Shown here one piece after another: positions 51,102-60,409 of a stretch of 64,000 nucleotides of DNA; the first letter of the stretch is position 1, and the number at the start of each line of letters is the position of its first letter. The notes under the pieces were generated by a model, which was not told where the DNA came from, did no database searches, and was given only the letters and a program-made list of their open reading frames with translations. This DNA is from Clostridium sp. AM34-11AC. GTDB lineage: Bacteria > Bacillota > Clostridia > Lachnospirales > Lachnospiraceae. The DNA is taken from positions 1 through 64,000 of the forward strand of contig NZ_QWGL01000019.1 in assembly GCF_003435375.1 (NCBI RefSeq), in the 5' to 3' direction. Both the position numbers and the translations under genes were made by a program.

Positions 51102-52304
51102 ATGAATAACATAAGAAAGCTTACAGATTCCCTTTTCTGGGTCGGCGTCAATGACCGCCGCATCGCTCTCTTTGAAAATGTTTATCCGGTTCCTACAGGA
51201 ATGTCCTATAACTCTTACGTTCTTCTTGACGAGAAGACAGCACTCTTCGATACCGTGGACGCGTCCTTCACCCATGATTTTCTCGAAAATGTGACCGCTG
51301 CCTTAAAGGGCCGCACTCTGGACTATCTGATCGTAAACCACATGGAGCCGGACCACTGTGCGTCCATCGCCGATGTGATCGCCGTTTACCCGGAGGCAAA
51401 GATCGTATGCACCGCAAAGGCTGTGGGAATGATGAAACAGTTCTTTGATTTTGATATGGACAGCCGCGCGATTCCGGTAAAAGAGGGCGATACCATCTCT
51501 CTCGGCTCCCATGAGCTTACCTTCGTGATGGCCCCGATGGTGCACTGGCCGGAGGTCATGGTTACCTATGAAAAGACAGAAAAGATCCTGTTCTCCGCTG
51601 ATGCCTTCGGTTCCTTCGGCGCTGTCGACGGAAATATCTTTGCTGACGAGATCGACGATAAGGTTGCCTGGCTCTCTGAGGCGAGACGTTATTATACAAA
51701 TATCGTTGGAAAATTCGGCATGTCCGTACAGGGTCTCTTAAAGAAGGCTGCCGGGCTCGAGATCCGGATGATCTGCCCGCTCCACAGCGTGATCTGGAGA
51801 GAAGATCTCCCATGGCTCATCGATAAATACCTCAAATGGAGCTCCTATACGCCGGAAGAGAAATCTGTAACGATCGCCTACGGATCTGTTTACGGTCATA
51901 CGGAAAAAGCTGCCGATATCCTTGCCGGAAAGCTTGCCGACCGCGGCATCCGCCATATTTCCGTCTTTGACGTTTCCAAGACCCATCCGTCCTACATCAT
52001 TGCAGACGCGTTCCGTACCTCCGCGATTGTCTTTGCATCCATCACCTACAATGGCGGTATCTTCTGCAATATGGACACACTGCTCCACCAGCTTGCAGCC
52101 CACGGTCTTACAAACCGTACCGCTGCCCTGATCCAGAACGGAACCTGGGCGGCAACCACCTCAAAACAGATGGGGGAAATCCTCGGTACAATGAAAAATA
52201 TCCATGTGCTCGAGTCAGATGTGACCATTAAATCTGCCCTGAAAGACAATCAGGAGGCTGAGCTTGACGCACTTGCAGACGCAATTGCCGCATCATTACA
52301 GTAA
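51102..52304 (+). CDS. A-type flavoprotein (flavodiiron protein)
   Basis: A 400-residue protein. The N-terminal metallo-beta-lactamase-like domain has the diiron ligands H80, E82, D84, H85 (NHMEPDH), H148 (PMVHWPE), D167 (SADAFGS) and H227 (CPLHS). The C-terminal flavodoxin domain starts near 255 with the FMN loop YGSVYGHTEKAAD. It reduces O2 and/or NO to harmless products, protecting anaerobes. Its position opposite the iron-uptake cluster links iron status and O2 defence. The small flavodoxin gene starts 15 bp downstream. Confidence 0.93.
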   Translation: MNNIRKLTDSLFWVGVNDRRIALFENVYPVPTGMSYNSYVLLDEKTALFDTVDASFTHDFLENVTAALKGRTLDYLIVNHMEPDHCASIADVIAVYPEAKIVCTAKAVGMMKQFFDFDMDSRAIPVKEGDTISLGSHELTFVMAPMVHWPEVMVTYEKTEKILFSADAFGSFGAVDGNIFADEIDDKVAWLSEARRYYTNIVGKFGMSVQGLLKKAAGLEIRMICPLHSVIWREDLPWLIDKYLKWSSYTPEEKSVTIAYGSVYGHTEKAADILAGKLADRGIRHISVFDVSKTHPSYIIADAFRTSAIVFASITYNGGIFCNMDTLLHQLAAHGLTNRTAALIQNGTWAATTSKQMGEILGTMKNIHVLESDVTIKSALKDNQEAELDALADAIAASLQ

Positions 52305-52319
52305 GTGGAGGAAATGCCA

Positions 52320-52826
52320 ATGAAATATGCAATCGTTTATTCCAGTAAGACCGGAAATACCGCAGCACTTGCAGATCGTCTCCATGATATCCTTCCGCAT
52401 GAGCACTGTGTTTATTTCGGTGATACGTCCCATTACTCCCCGGATCTTGGAGCGGACCTTATCTTCGCCGGCTTCTGGACCGATAAAGGAAGCTGCGATG
52501 ACAGGACGCGTGTTTTCTTAAAGAACCTTCAGAATACAAAGATCGCTCTTTTCGGCACAGCCGGATATGCAGCTCCTGATTACATCCACTCGATCTTAAA
52601 ACAGGCAGAGGCAAATATTCCCGTAAACAACACCGTTCTTACAGGCTTCGTCTGCCAGGGGAAAATGCAGCCGGCAGTCGCAGATAAATTTGCCGCAATG
52701 CTCGAAAAGGACCCGGAGGACGCAAAGGGAAAGCTTCTTCGCGATACGTACCAGGAAGGTCTCTCCCATCCGAACGAAGAGGACTTCGCAAACTTTAAAA
52801 AGTGGGCTGAAGGCTTTATCCACTAA
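52320..52826 (+). CDS. Flavodoxin-family protein
   Basis: A 168-residue protein with the FMN phosphate loop YSSKTGNTAALA at the N-terminus and GFWTDKGSCD in the second loop. It is a long-chain flavodoxin-like domain close to those found near flavodiiron proteins. It may hand electrons to the flavodiiron protein. The start at 52320 has GGAGG 8 bp upstream; an in-frame GTG at 52305 overlaps that site. It forms a two-gene operon with the flavodiiron gene. Confidence 0.85.
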   Translation: MKYAIVYSSKTGNTAALADRLHDILPHEHCVYFGDTSHYSPDLGADLIFAGFWTDKGSCDDRTRVFLKNLQNTKIALFGTAGYAAPDYIHSILKQAEANIPVNNTVLTGFVCQGKMQPAVADKFAAMLEKDPEDAKGKLLRDTYQEGLSHPNEEDFANFKKWAEGFIH

Positions 52827-52906
52827 TTGATCGTCATATAAAACGCACTGCATGGATTCCGTATGGCGGTTAAACTCAAGTCGAAACGTCCGTGAGACTT
52901 TACGCA

Positions 52907-52947
52907 TGATTCTGGTCAGCGAAGCTGACATATTCCTATCAGAATCA
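52907..52947. repeat. Dispersed hairpin repeat, copy B
   Basis: It is the inverted counterpart of 24237-24276, with GTCAGC-GAA-GCTGAC at its centre and TCAGAATCA at the end. It lies just before the terminator of the flavodiiron operon. Confidence 0.65.
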
Positions 52948-52949
52948 CG

Positions 52950-52992
52950 AAATGCCGGATGATCGGTCTTCCCGATCACCCGGCATTTTTTC
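52950..52992. terminator. Terminator between the flavodoxin and serine hydrolase genes
   Basis: AATGCCGGATGATCGG (52951-52966) pairs with CCGATCACCCGGCATT (52972-52987), followed by TTTTTTC. It serves convergent genes from both sides. Confidence 0.85.
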
Positions 52993-53012
52993 ATACTCAG
53001 ACCTTGCTCCAA

Positions 53013-54428
53013 TCAGTCTTTCACTCTCGGTAGCATTCTTCCGCCGTATCCGATTGCAAAGATCTCACCATTCTCATTTTCAAAAAATCTAACGTAGCCA
53101 TCCTTATCCGGATTTCGCACAATCCCTAAAAATTCCTGCACCGGCACAAATCGAAGAAGCGTCTCTCCCTCTTTGACTGCCAGATTTCCATCTTTTTCAA
53201 AGATCGTGATATTGTTATCTTCATCTGAACGGAAGGTGCCGCACATCGCCTTTCTCTTTTCCGCATTCCACTCCGTCTCCTGATAAACAAATCGGTCCTC
53301 GATCGGATTTCTTCCATGATACATCCGCATTGCTGCATCCGCAATCGTGCTAACCGGCACGCCCGACGTGTTGCACAGTACCATAACACCCACTCCGGCA
53401 TCATACGACCAGGATAAATTCGACGAAACTCCCGGCAGGCTTCCGCCATGCTCCATAACCGTCAGGTCATCCAGCTTCTTCTGCGCAAGGCCAAAGCAAT
53501 AATGGCTATCCGGGCGATAATCGATTCTTGGGCGGCACATCGTCCGTACACCCTCCTGGGAGAGGATCCTTGTTCCATCGATCCCCTTTCCGTAATTCAG
53601 ATACATGCAGATGTATTTTTTCATGTCGGCAAGCGTAGATTTCAGGGAACCGGCTCCTCCGAGGGAAAATGCATTGTCATGGTAATCTCTGCCGGAGGTC
53701 ATGACACCTTTTTGCATTTTGTAGAGAACTGCCGCATTCGCATCCGCTGCCGGTCTTACATACTCTCCGCTGCTCCGCTCCATATGAAGAGGCTCAAGAA
53801 TATGTTTTTTCACATATTCCGCAAAGCTGTTCTCCCCGCCGACACGACGCACGATCTCTGACAAAAGTCCAAATCCATCATTGCAATAGCTCATGTAGTT
53901 TCCCGGATCTCCGATCAGACCGCCGTTTTCCTTTGTCTGGGCATCCAGCAGCTCAGCGACTGCCTTTGTTCCTTCCAATGCGATCTTCTCACAGAACGCA
54001 AAATCCCCTGTCTCATTCTCATCCAGTCCTGCCTTCTGCGCGATCTCATTGATGATTGTGCGGTGCATCGGATAAAAGCCCGCTGTGTGACATAAAAAGT
54101 GCCATAGCTTTATCGGTTTCTGATTGCGGTTTGTAAATTCCGGAATATATTTGCTCACCGGATCATCCAGATCTACTTTTCCAGCTTCGACTAGCTGCAT
54201 GATCGATAAAGCCACAAAGGATTTCGTGACGGACGCTAATCCGAAGATCGTATCCTCATCGATCGGCAGTTTTTTCTCCTGATCCCGGTATCCAAAAAAC
54301 TTTTCATACTGCGTCTTTCCATTTCGGTCAACGATCGCAACCGCGATTCCCACTGCGTTGGAACGTTCCTGTATTCTGGATACAAGTTCCTCAAAAAGAA
54401 ATCTTGACGCATTTGTGATTTTGTTCAT
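53013..54428 (-). CDS. Serine hydrolase, class C beta-lactamase-related
   Basis: A 471-residue penicillin-binding-protein-fold hydrolase. The nucleophile motif is S66-V-T-K69 (GLASVTKSF), the second motif Y181-C-N183 (YMSYCNDGFG), and the third HGG in MEHGGSLPG. A C-terminal beta-rich domain of about 100 residues follows. No signal peptide is evident, so it is probably cytoplasmic, favouring a peptidase or esterase role over beta-lactam resistance. It is the last member of a same-strand group with CapA and an M20 peptidase. Confidence 0.83.
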   Translation of the reverse strand: MNKITNASRFLFEELVSRIQERSNAVGIAVAIVDRNGKTQYEKFFGYRDQEKKLPIDEDTIFGLASVTKSFVALSIMQLVEAGKVDLDDPVSKYIPEFTNRNQKPIKLWHFLCHTAGFYPMHRTIINEIAQKAGLDENETGDFAFCEKIALEGTKAVAELLDAQTKENGGLIGDPGNYMSYCNDGFGLLSEIVRRVGGENSFAEYVKKHILEPLHMERSSGEYVRPAADANAAVLYKMQKGVMTSGRDYHDNAFSLGGAGSLKSTLADMKKYICMYLNYGKGIDGTRILSQEGVRTMCRPRIDYRPDSHYCFGLAQKKLDDLTVMEHGGSLPGVSSNLSWSYDAGVGVMVLCNTSGVPVSTIADAAMRMYHGRNPIEDRFVYQETEWNAEKRKAMCGTFRSDEDNNITIFEKDGNLAVKEGETLLRFVPVQEFLGIVRNPDKDGYVRFFENENGEIFAIGYGGRMLPRVKD

Positions 54429-54606
54429 AGGTACTCCTCTCCTTTACGCTGCGCGCACCTGGTGATCTGATTCTCACACAGGTGCGCAGTCTTCATATTG
54501 ATTATATCGATTCTGATCGATTTATTCAAGTTCTTCCCTGTCCCGATCAATTTCGCTCAGGATTTTACTCTTTCTCTCTTCCATATCCGCTCACCTTCTA
54601 CCTTCT

Positions 54607-55902
54607 TTAAAGTCTGATCGTTCCTACGCCGTCTTTAATTTCCATCTCAGTTCCATAAGGTTTTGAAAGCTCTGCCAGGTATGACAGTACGTTCTCATCA
54701 CCGGTCAACACCGGAACTCCTTTTTGCGGCCTTTTTTCTGTCATTCCAAGAGAAATCGGATACAGTTTGATTTCTGTTAAATGTCCATCTTCCATGGTCC
54801 AGCCTGCCATCACGGATAACCAGATCTCCGGAAGCACTCCGTATCCGGCCGTGCCATTTTTACTACGGGCATCCATGTAAGCACCAACCTTGGTATCCAG
54901 CGGCATTTTTTTATTTATGTATGCATCGTAAGGCTGCTTTTCCACAGTTTCTGTCTCAAAGAGGAAATTTCCCAGACTGTAGAAGATAGGCGCTCCGTGA
55001 TAGATCTCAATTCCACGAAGTTCATGCGGTCCGTGTCCGATTACCGCATCAGCTCCCGCATCCACACATCTTCTTGAAAATGTCTCAAGGAACATGGATG
55101 GAACCGTTGTGTCTTCCCCATCTGTCTCATGACCATGAAAGCTTACAAGAACGATATCTGCCTGTTTTTTTGCCTCAATGATCTCCTTCTCGACACGTTC
55201 CATATCAGCCGGGAACGGAACGCTCTCGATCCAGTCTTTTTCATCCAGAACAAATTTGTATGTTCCAAAGGGCAGTGTTCCGGAAGCCGGCGGATTCTTA
55301 TATCCGTTTTTTACAGACCGCTCCATCGTTGCGTTGATCTTTGTAAGCGCCGCCAGTTCTTCTGCTTTCTTATAATTCTCTTCCGTGACATGGTAAATCG
55401 TTTCATAACGAAGAGGATTTAATCCAGGTCTTCCGATCAATTCCGCGCTCTGTCCACCAGCCATTCCTGACTCATGGAAGCTTGAAGAGATCGCAATCAT
55501 TGCGACACGTCCGTTTTTCGTCTCCAGATAGCATGGTTTTGATGCCTCGGAAAGATTTTTTCCTGTTCCGGCAAAGATCATGTCTCTCTCTTCGAGATTC
55601 CGGATGGTCGCAAGAACGCCTCCATGACTGTAGTCACAGGAATGATTATTTGCCGTATTAAACAGATTAAAACCAAACGATCTCATATCATCAAGGGTTC
55701 TTGGATCTGCCATTGCCCAGGTTCCTCCGGAAAATGCTGCCGGATATCCTTCCTCATTGTGGAATGTCATCTCCAGATTCGAAAATTTCACATCATACTG
55801 ACTGATCACGTCTCTGACCTGCTCAAATCCTTCATAACCGCCTTCCGGAAATCTTCTTGTGATAAACGCATCTCCTGTAGCGATTAGTGTCATTTTCTTC
55901 AT
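54607..55902 (-). CDS. CapA-family metallophosphatase-like protein
   Basis: A 431-residue protein with CapA/PgsA features: LIATGDAFITRRF, FSNLEMTFHNEEG, NTANNHSCDYSHGG, VLVSFHGHET, AVIGHGPHELRGIE and FYSLGNFLFE. These His/Asp/Asn motifs form a metallophosphoesterase-like site. CapA proteins act in poly-gamma-glutamate export or modification, but many relatives are of unknown function. No signal peptide or anchor is visible, unlike PgsA. It lies 3 bp downstream of the M20 peptidase gene, so the two are tightly coupled. Confidence 0.85.
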   Translation of the reverse strand: MKKMTLIATGDAFITRRFPEGGYEGFEQVRDVISQYDVKFSNLEMTFHNEEGYPAAFSGGTWAMADPRTLDDMRSFGFNLFNTANNHSCDYSHGGVLATIRNLEERDMIFAGTGKNLSEASKPCYLETKNGRVAMIAISSSFHESGMAGGQSAELIGRPGLNPLRYETIYHVTEENYKKAEELAALTKINATMERSVKNGYKNPPASGTLPFGTYKFVLDEKDWIESVPFPADMERVEKEIIEAKKQADIVLVSFHGHETDGEDTTVPSMFLETFSRRCVDAGADAVIGHGPHELRGIEIYHGAPIFYSLGNFLFETETVEKQPYDAYINKKMPLDTKVGAYMDARSKNGTAGYGVLPEIWLSVMAGWTMEDGHLTEIKLYPISLGMTEKRPQKGVPVLTGDENVLSYLAELSKPYGTEMEIKDGVGTIRL

Positions 55903-55905
55903 AAT

Positions 55906-57171
55906 CTATTTTCCCTCCACAACAGAATTAGTCTCCCCGTCGATTCCTGCTGCCATCATCAATACCATAAATGCCTGCTGAACTGCCTTATATGAGTCGG
56001 TGATCGGAAACTTTTCATGAACACTATGATTCATTATATTTTTTCTATTTTCATCCGGTGCAAACGCGCGTCCAAGACAGATCGATGGAATTCCTTTCGA
56101 AACCGCTACGTTCGCATTTGTGCAGCCGCCTTTATGGAATACCGGTTCAATATCCAGAGACTTCAAACCAAGCCACGCGGATTCTACCAGTGGTGTATGG
56201 GAATCCTGAGTTCCGCCCGGAACCTGACTGATCAGGTTTTTATCCCAGGTGATCTCATCTTTTCCCCATTTTTCTGTTTCTTCCCGGCATGCTTCTTCGA
56301 TCGCATCAAAGATTTTTGTGCGAAGCTTTGCAAGCTCCTCCGGTGAATTTGATCTGAAATTAAATTTGATGGTTGCCTGCGATGCGATCGCATGCACTCC
56401 GGCCGCAGTTCCACCGTGGAAATTTGAGACACAGAAGCTTGTCTTCGGATCTGATGGAACTGTAAAATCAGCGATCTTCGCAACTGCTCTGGCTGCTGCA
56501 TGGATCGGCTGTGCCATCTCGCCAAACGATCCAAACGCATGACCGCCGATACCATAAAAGTTGACCTCGTAGGTTTCTCCGCTTGTCGCCTCGAAGATCA
56601 GTGCGCTCATGTCATTGTTATCAATTGTAAGTGAAATATCAATGTCGTCATTATCATTCAGGAAATCTTTCATTCCGCCGAGGCCGCCCATACCTTCCTC
56701 GCGGGTAGTTGCCACAAATACAATGTCTCCGAATGTCTTGATCTCGTTCTGATTCAATGCTCTTAAAAGTCCCAACAGCATTGCCAGTGCTCTTGTATCA
56801 TCACCGATTCCCGGTGCGTAGAGGAATCCGTCTCTCTCCTCTACACCATGTACCGTTCCAAATGGAAAGACTGTATCCAGATGACCCTCGATCAATACCT
56901 TCGGTCCTTTGCCGCTTCCTCTTCGAAGGCCAACAACATTTCCACCGCGGTCAATGTGAACATTTTCAAGGCCAAGAGCTTTAAATTTTTCCATCATGAC
57001 CGCAGCTCGTTTTTCTTCCTCTCTCGTCGGAGCCTCTATGAGAACCAGTTCTTTCTGTTCTTCAATCGTATTCCTCTCATCTTCCTGTATAAATTTCATA
57101 GCTTCCTTTACACACGGAATACTCATTGTATATGCAAACTGTTTTTTTACCCGCTCTGATACCTGATACAT
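55906..57171 (-). CDS. M20-family metallopeptidase (PepT/DapE-like)
   Basis: A 421-residue zinc hydrolase. The first ligand motif is LIEGHLDTVFP, then YAPGIGDDTRALAM with the bridging Asp, and TTREEGMGGLGG with the catalytic Glu pair. GIGGHAFGSFG opens the dimerisation domain and GGCTNANVA lies late, with a final HSVHE ligand. It probably removes an N-terminal amino acid or acyl group from small peptides or gamma-glutamyl compounds. It is coupled to the CapA gene. Confidence 0.87.
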   Translation of the reverse strand: MYQVSERVKKQFAYTMSIPCVKEAMKFIQEDERNTIEEQKELVLIEAPTREEEKRAAVMMEKFKALGLENVHIDRGGNVVGLRRGSGKGPKVLIEGHLDTVFPFGTVHGVEERDGFLYAPGIGDDTRALAMLLGLLRALNQNEIKTFGDIVFVATTREEGMGGLGGMKDFLNDNDDIDISLTIDNNDMSALIFEATSGETYEVNFYGIGGHAFGSFGEMAQPIHAAARAVAKIADFTVPSDPKTSFCVSNFHGGTAAGVHAIASQATIKFNFRSNSPEELAKLRTKIFDAIEEACREETEKWGKDEITWDKNLISQVPGGTQDSHTPLVESAWLGLKSLDIEPVFHKGGCTNANVAVSKGIPSICLGRAFAPDENRKNIMNHSVHEKFPITDSYKAVQQAFMVLMMAAGIDGETNSVVEGK

Positions 57172-57231
57172 GCTTCATCCTCCATTTGTGATCAACAACT
57201 ACTGGTAACAAAAAATAATAGAAACACGACA

Positions 57232-57308
57232 AAAGCGCTCCTTTTTAAGAAGGTCTTTCAGGCCTTCACCATAGTTTCATATGGCTGATTCTTAAAAAGA
57301 TGCGCTTT
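57232..57308 (-). terminator. Long inverted repeat between the LysR and M20 genes
   Basis: Arms 57232-57251 and 57289-57308 pair over about 18 bp (AAAGCGC plus CTTTTTAAGAA), with a 37-nt loop. On the minus strand TTTTGTCG follows. It may terminate the lysR transcript or act as an attenuator before the M20-CapA operon. Confidence 0.5.
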
Positions 57309-57406
57309 CTTTTATAAGTTAATTATATATTAATTATATTTATTGTTCAAATATTATTCATGAATGGCTTATATTCTCATTTCGAATAAATACGGTATAA
57401 ATTTAT

Positions 57407-58291
57407 CTATTCTTTTTTGATACTATTAAAATATGCTTCTGTGTATTTACAGAATTTAGCCAATTCTTCTGTCATTTTCAGATCTTTCTGCAGGATCAGA
57501 TACAGAGATCGTTTGAATTCGTTGTTATCGATCGGCCGGTAACAGACATTTTCAAAATCTGTCTCGCTTCTCAGGTGATCTCTCCAGGAATACCTTGGCC
57601 AGATGGCGATTCCTAACCCCTCCTGCACCATGCGCCTCAAAATATTAACAGTATCACATTCAAATGCAATATCCGGAATGATCCCTTCTTTTTCGAATAT
57701 TGCGTCTGAAATCGTCCGGATACTTCCTCCACTTCTCAACATAACAAATTTTTCATTTCTGATATCCGACAACCTGACTTTTTCCACATTTCTCAACCAC
57801 GAATCTTTATGAAACGCGAGACACAATGGCTCTTCCATCAATTTTACTGCATTGCTGAACACATACTGAGGCAGTGTACTTCGAATGCAGACATCCCACT
57901 TCGTTGCCTCTCTGCGATCTAATACCTGAAAAAAAACATCCGGATTTTCCTCCCGGAATTCGCGAATCAGTTCCGGAACAAGCAGTCCTCCGGTCAAAAC
58001 ATTCAAACGGATCAGTTTCTTCTTCTGTCTATTGTGGAATTCCAACGGAAGCCGTTCTATTTCCTCAAGCAAAGGAACTACCCTCTCCTGCAATAAATAT
58101 CCATCACGGGTAAGCACACAGGATCTTCCGTTTTTCCGAAGCAACTCTGTTTTTAATTCGCGCTCCAGCGATTGGATCGCCTTACTGATGGAAGGCTGGG
58201 ATACATTCAATTCCTGCGCCGCCATCGTGATATTTTCATATTTCGCCGCATATACAAAATATCGAAGCTGATATATTTCCATCTTTGTCAC
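57407..58291 (-). CDS. LysR-family transcriptional regulator
   Basis: A 294-residue regulator: helix-turn-helix in residues 4-65 (LRYFVYAAKYENITMAAQELNVS, cited in part as ITMAAQELNVS; QPSISKAIQSLERELKTELL) and a substrate-binding domain. It lies between the 2-hydroxycarboxylate carrier gene upstream and the M20-CapA-hydrolase genes downstream, all on the minus strand. It probably controls one or both. The ligand is unknown. Confidence 0.87.
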   Translation of the reverse strand: MTKMEIYQLRYFVYAAKYENITMAAQELNVSQPSISKAIQSLERELKTELLRKNGRSCVLTRDGYLLQERVVPLLEEIERLPLEFHNRQKKKLIRLNVLTGGLLVPELIREFREENPDVFFQVLDRREATKWDVCIRSTLPQYVFSNAVKLMEEPLCLAFHKDSWLRNVEKVRLSDIRNEKFVMLRSGGSIRTISDAIFEKEGIIPDIAFECDTVNILRRMVQEGLGIAIWPRYSWRDHLRSETDFENVCYRPIDNNEFKRSLYLILQKDLKMTEELAKFCKYTEAYFNSIKKE

Positions 58292-58401
58292 TCCCCTGTT
58301 TTTAATACATAATAACTATTCAAATATCTTCAAACCACATACTTTACCAAATCAGCGCAGCAGGTGCAAAAGCCTGCTGCGCTGGATACATGATCCGGAT
58401 C

Positions 58402-59664
58402 CTACCCCACCATCTGCACTAAAATTCCTCCAAGCGTCAGCATCAACGCTCCGCAGGATCTTGTAACGATCTGTGCAAACGGCAGAAGCTCCATTCTATG
58501 CGCACTGCTCAAAACAGCTACATTGCCGGAACCGCCCATATTTGTCGTACACATCCCCGCTGCGATGGCTGATTCCAGTGGGAAAAAGCCAACCAGCTTT
58601 CCAAGAACTGACGCCGTAAGCGTGATGATCCCCACGATGAGTACCACCGTGATCAGATATAACGGTGTCAGAGTCTTTAAAATTGTATTCAGATCGATCA
58701 GGGTAAAGCCGATCCCCGCAAGTGCCGCCGCCGTCCAGCTCTTGATGGCAAACTGCCCCCACTCTCTCGCCGCATCCTCCAGCTCTTCGGACATGATGCC
58801 GGTTCCCTTCACAAGCACGACCGCAATGATCATCCACGCATACGTCGGGATCACAGGAACAAACCTGTGCAAGATCGCGCCAAGCTGATAAAAGGCGAAC
58901 GCAATGATCATCCCGGTACATAAAGACGCAAAGGTCAGCTTCAATGGCGGTGTCTTTTTCACCGTTTTTCCATCATTCACCAATACACCGTTTCCGGTCG
59001 TCTCCGGGTGTTTTTTTCCGAAATTGTTTAAAAGACCGCCAAAAATAATCGCTACACAGTTTCCAAGCACTGTGGCCGGTGCCATCTTTGTCAGCACATC
59101 CGCCGCTTCCACGCCGAGCGCCTGGGAGTACATGGCAGAAAGAGGAACTGTACCCGCTGTCATTCCGCCGCTGGTCATAGGCACTCCGATATAGAGGATC
59201 CCGCCCCAGAAACCTTCCCCAAGGATGATCCCCATAATTCCTGAAAGCAGAATTCCCATAGAAAGAGAGATCACCGCTACCGGCAGAAGCTTCACGGTAG
59301 CCCTGAGCAGAAGATTCCGGTCGATATTAAAGAGACTGCCGCAGATCAGCGCCGCGATATAAAAGATCAGGAAGCCACTGTCATTGACAAAATAATCGAG
59401 CGTCTCAAGCGTCTGCTCGGGAATCAGTCCGCCTGCCGTGAGGATCGCAGAACCGAGAATACAGATCACAGATCCTCCGAGATACGTCTTCACCACCGGT
59501 ACGTTATTTCCAATCGCATTTAAGCCCTCACCGAATACCATCAACACTAAAAACGCCGGGACCAGACTCTTCGGGACACAGCCCGTAAACATGCATGCCG
59601 CCGTCAGTGCCAGAATGAGGACATACAATGGCAGCGGAAACCCCGCCACTTTAAAATCCTTCAT
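58402..59664 (-). CDS. 2-hydroxycarboxylate transporter (2HCT/CitS-MaeN) family
   Basis: A 420-residue membrane protein with about eleven helices. The two re-entrant loops are visible: TSGGMTAGTVPLSAMYSQ in the first half and CTTNMGGSGNVAVLSSAHRM in the second, the latter carrying the conserved family GG and Arg. It moves citrate, malate or lactate-type acids with Na+ or by exchange. The start at 59664 follows AGAGAGG; an in-frame ATG at 59718 lies inside greA and is rejected. The LysR gene follows on the same strand. Confidence 0.88.
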   Translation of the reverse strand: MKDFKVAGFPLPLYVLILALTAACMFTGCVPKSLVPAFLVLMVFGEGLNAIGNNVPVVKTYLGGSVICILGSAILTAGGLIPEQTLETLDYFVNDSGFLIFYIAALICGSLFNIDRNLLLRATVKLLPVAVISLSMGILLSGIMGIILGEGFWGGILYIGVPMTSGGMTAGTVPLSAMYSQALGVEAADVLTKMAPATVLGNCVAIIFGGLLNNFGKKHPETTGNGVLVNDGKTVKKTPPLKLTFASLCTGMIIAFAFYQLGAILHRFVPVIPTYAWMIIAVVLVKGTGIMSEELEDAAREWGQFAIKSWTAAALAGIGFTLIDLNTILKTLTPLYLITVVLIVGIITLTASVLGKLVGFFPLESAIAAGMCTTNMGGSGNVAVLSSAHRMELLPFAQIVTRSCGALMLTLGGILVQMVG

Positions 59665-59686
59665 ACTCAACCTCTCTCTGTCTTCT

Positions 59687-60190
59687 TTAAAAACTCCGGA
59701 TCGCATCGCTTCCGTCATCCACGGTCTTCTCCAGACGCTTGATGATCACGTCATATCCGGCCCTGTCATTCACCTGCACATGTACCCGGTCACCGACCTT
59801 ATGCCCCAGAAGTGCCCTTCCCAGCGGGGACTCGGAACTGATCAGTCCCTTTAAGGAATTTCCGCGGATCGTCGTAACGATCTTATAGGTCTCCGTCTCA
59901 TCGTCATCCTCAAAATACACGTCCACCGTGTTGTAGAGACCGACCTCATCGTCTTTTGACTCATCAGAGACCACCTTCGCCGTCCGGATCATTCTCTCCA
60001 GATACCGGATCCGGCTCTCATTCTTGTTCTTGTCCTTCTTCGCTGCATAATATTCAAAATTTTCACTTAAGTCGCCCTGGGCTCTCGCCTCTTTTACCGC
60101 CTCGATCGCCTCTTTCCGGACCACAAGTTTCCGGTATTCGATCTCCTCTTCCATCTTCTTTATATCATTTTTTGTTAACTCATCATACAT
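59687..60190 (-). CDS. greA: Transcription elongation factor GreA/GreB family
   Basis: A 167-residue factor. It has an N-terminal coiled coil with the GreA tip GDLSENFEYYAAKKDKNKNE and a C-terminal FKBP-like domain (PLGRALLGHKVGDRVHV). It rescues backtracked RNA polymerase by stimulating transcript cleavage. The ATG at 60190 is preferred to a GTG at 60226 because the protein then begins MYDELTKNDIKKMEEE as in the family. It is followed after 22 bp by the carboxylate carrier gene. Confidence 0.88.
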   Translation of the reverse strand: MYDELTKNDIKKMEEEIEYRKLVVRKEAIEAVKEARAQGDLSENFEYYAAKKDKNKNESRIRYLERMIRTAKVVSDESKDDEVGLYNTVDVYFEDDDETETYKIVTTIRGNSLKGLISSESPLGRALLGHKVGDRVHVQVNDRAGYDVIIKRLEKTVDDGSDAIRSF

Positions 60191-60295
60191 GGTTTTTTCC
60201 ACTTCTTTCCTAAATTCTTTTAACACTATCTTATCTCATTCCTGCCTTAAAAACAAGCCCTGAGGAATCCGGCCCCTGCAAATATACCATCAGCA

Positions 60296-60326
60296 GTTAC
60301 TGCTCACGCCTTGCGCAAACAGTAAC
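60296..60326. repeat. GTTAC-type palindromic repeat, copy upstream of greA
   Basis: GTTACTGCTCACGCC (60296-60310) then TTGCGCAAACAGTAAC (60311-60326) matches the left end of the element at 24073-24103 with one change. A second hairpin with GTAACAGG/CCTGTTAC ends follows at 60375-60406. Confidence 0.7.
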
Positions 60327-60374
60327 CGGCAGTCTTCCCCTATGCGCATCCTTGGCACGTTCGTGCCTTTTGTG

Positions 60375-60406
60375 TAACAGGGAATTCCACGGAATTTCCT
60401 GTTACA
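60375..60406. repeat. Hairpin repeat next to the GTTAC element
   Basis: GTAACAGGGAATTCC (60375-60389) pairs with GGAATTTCCTGTTAC (60392-60406) with one mismatch and a 2-nt gap. It probably belongs to the same palindromic repeat family. Confidence 0.6.
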
Positions 60407-60409
60407 TAA

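Noticed and set aside
53013..54428. Beta-lactam resistance gene
   Set aside because: It has class C-like SxxK and YxN motifs, but no signal peptide and a long C-terminal domain. This points to a cytoplasmic peptidase or esterase.
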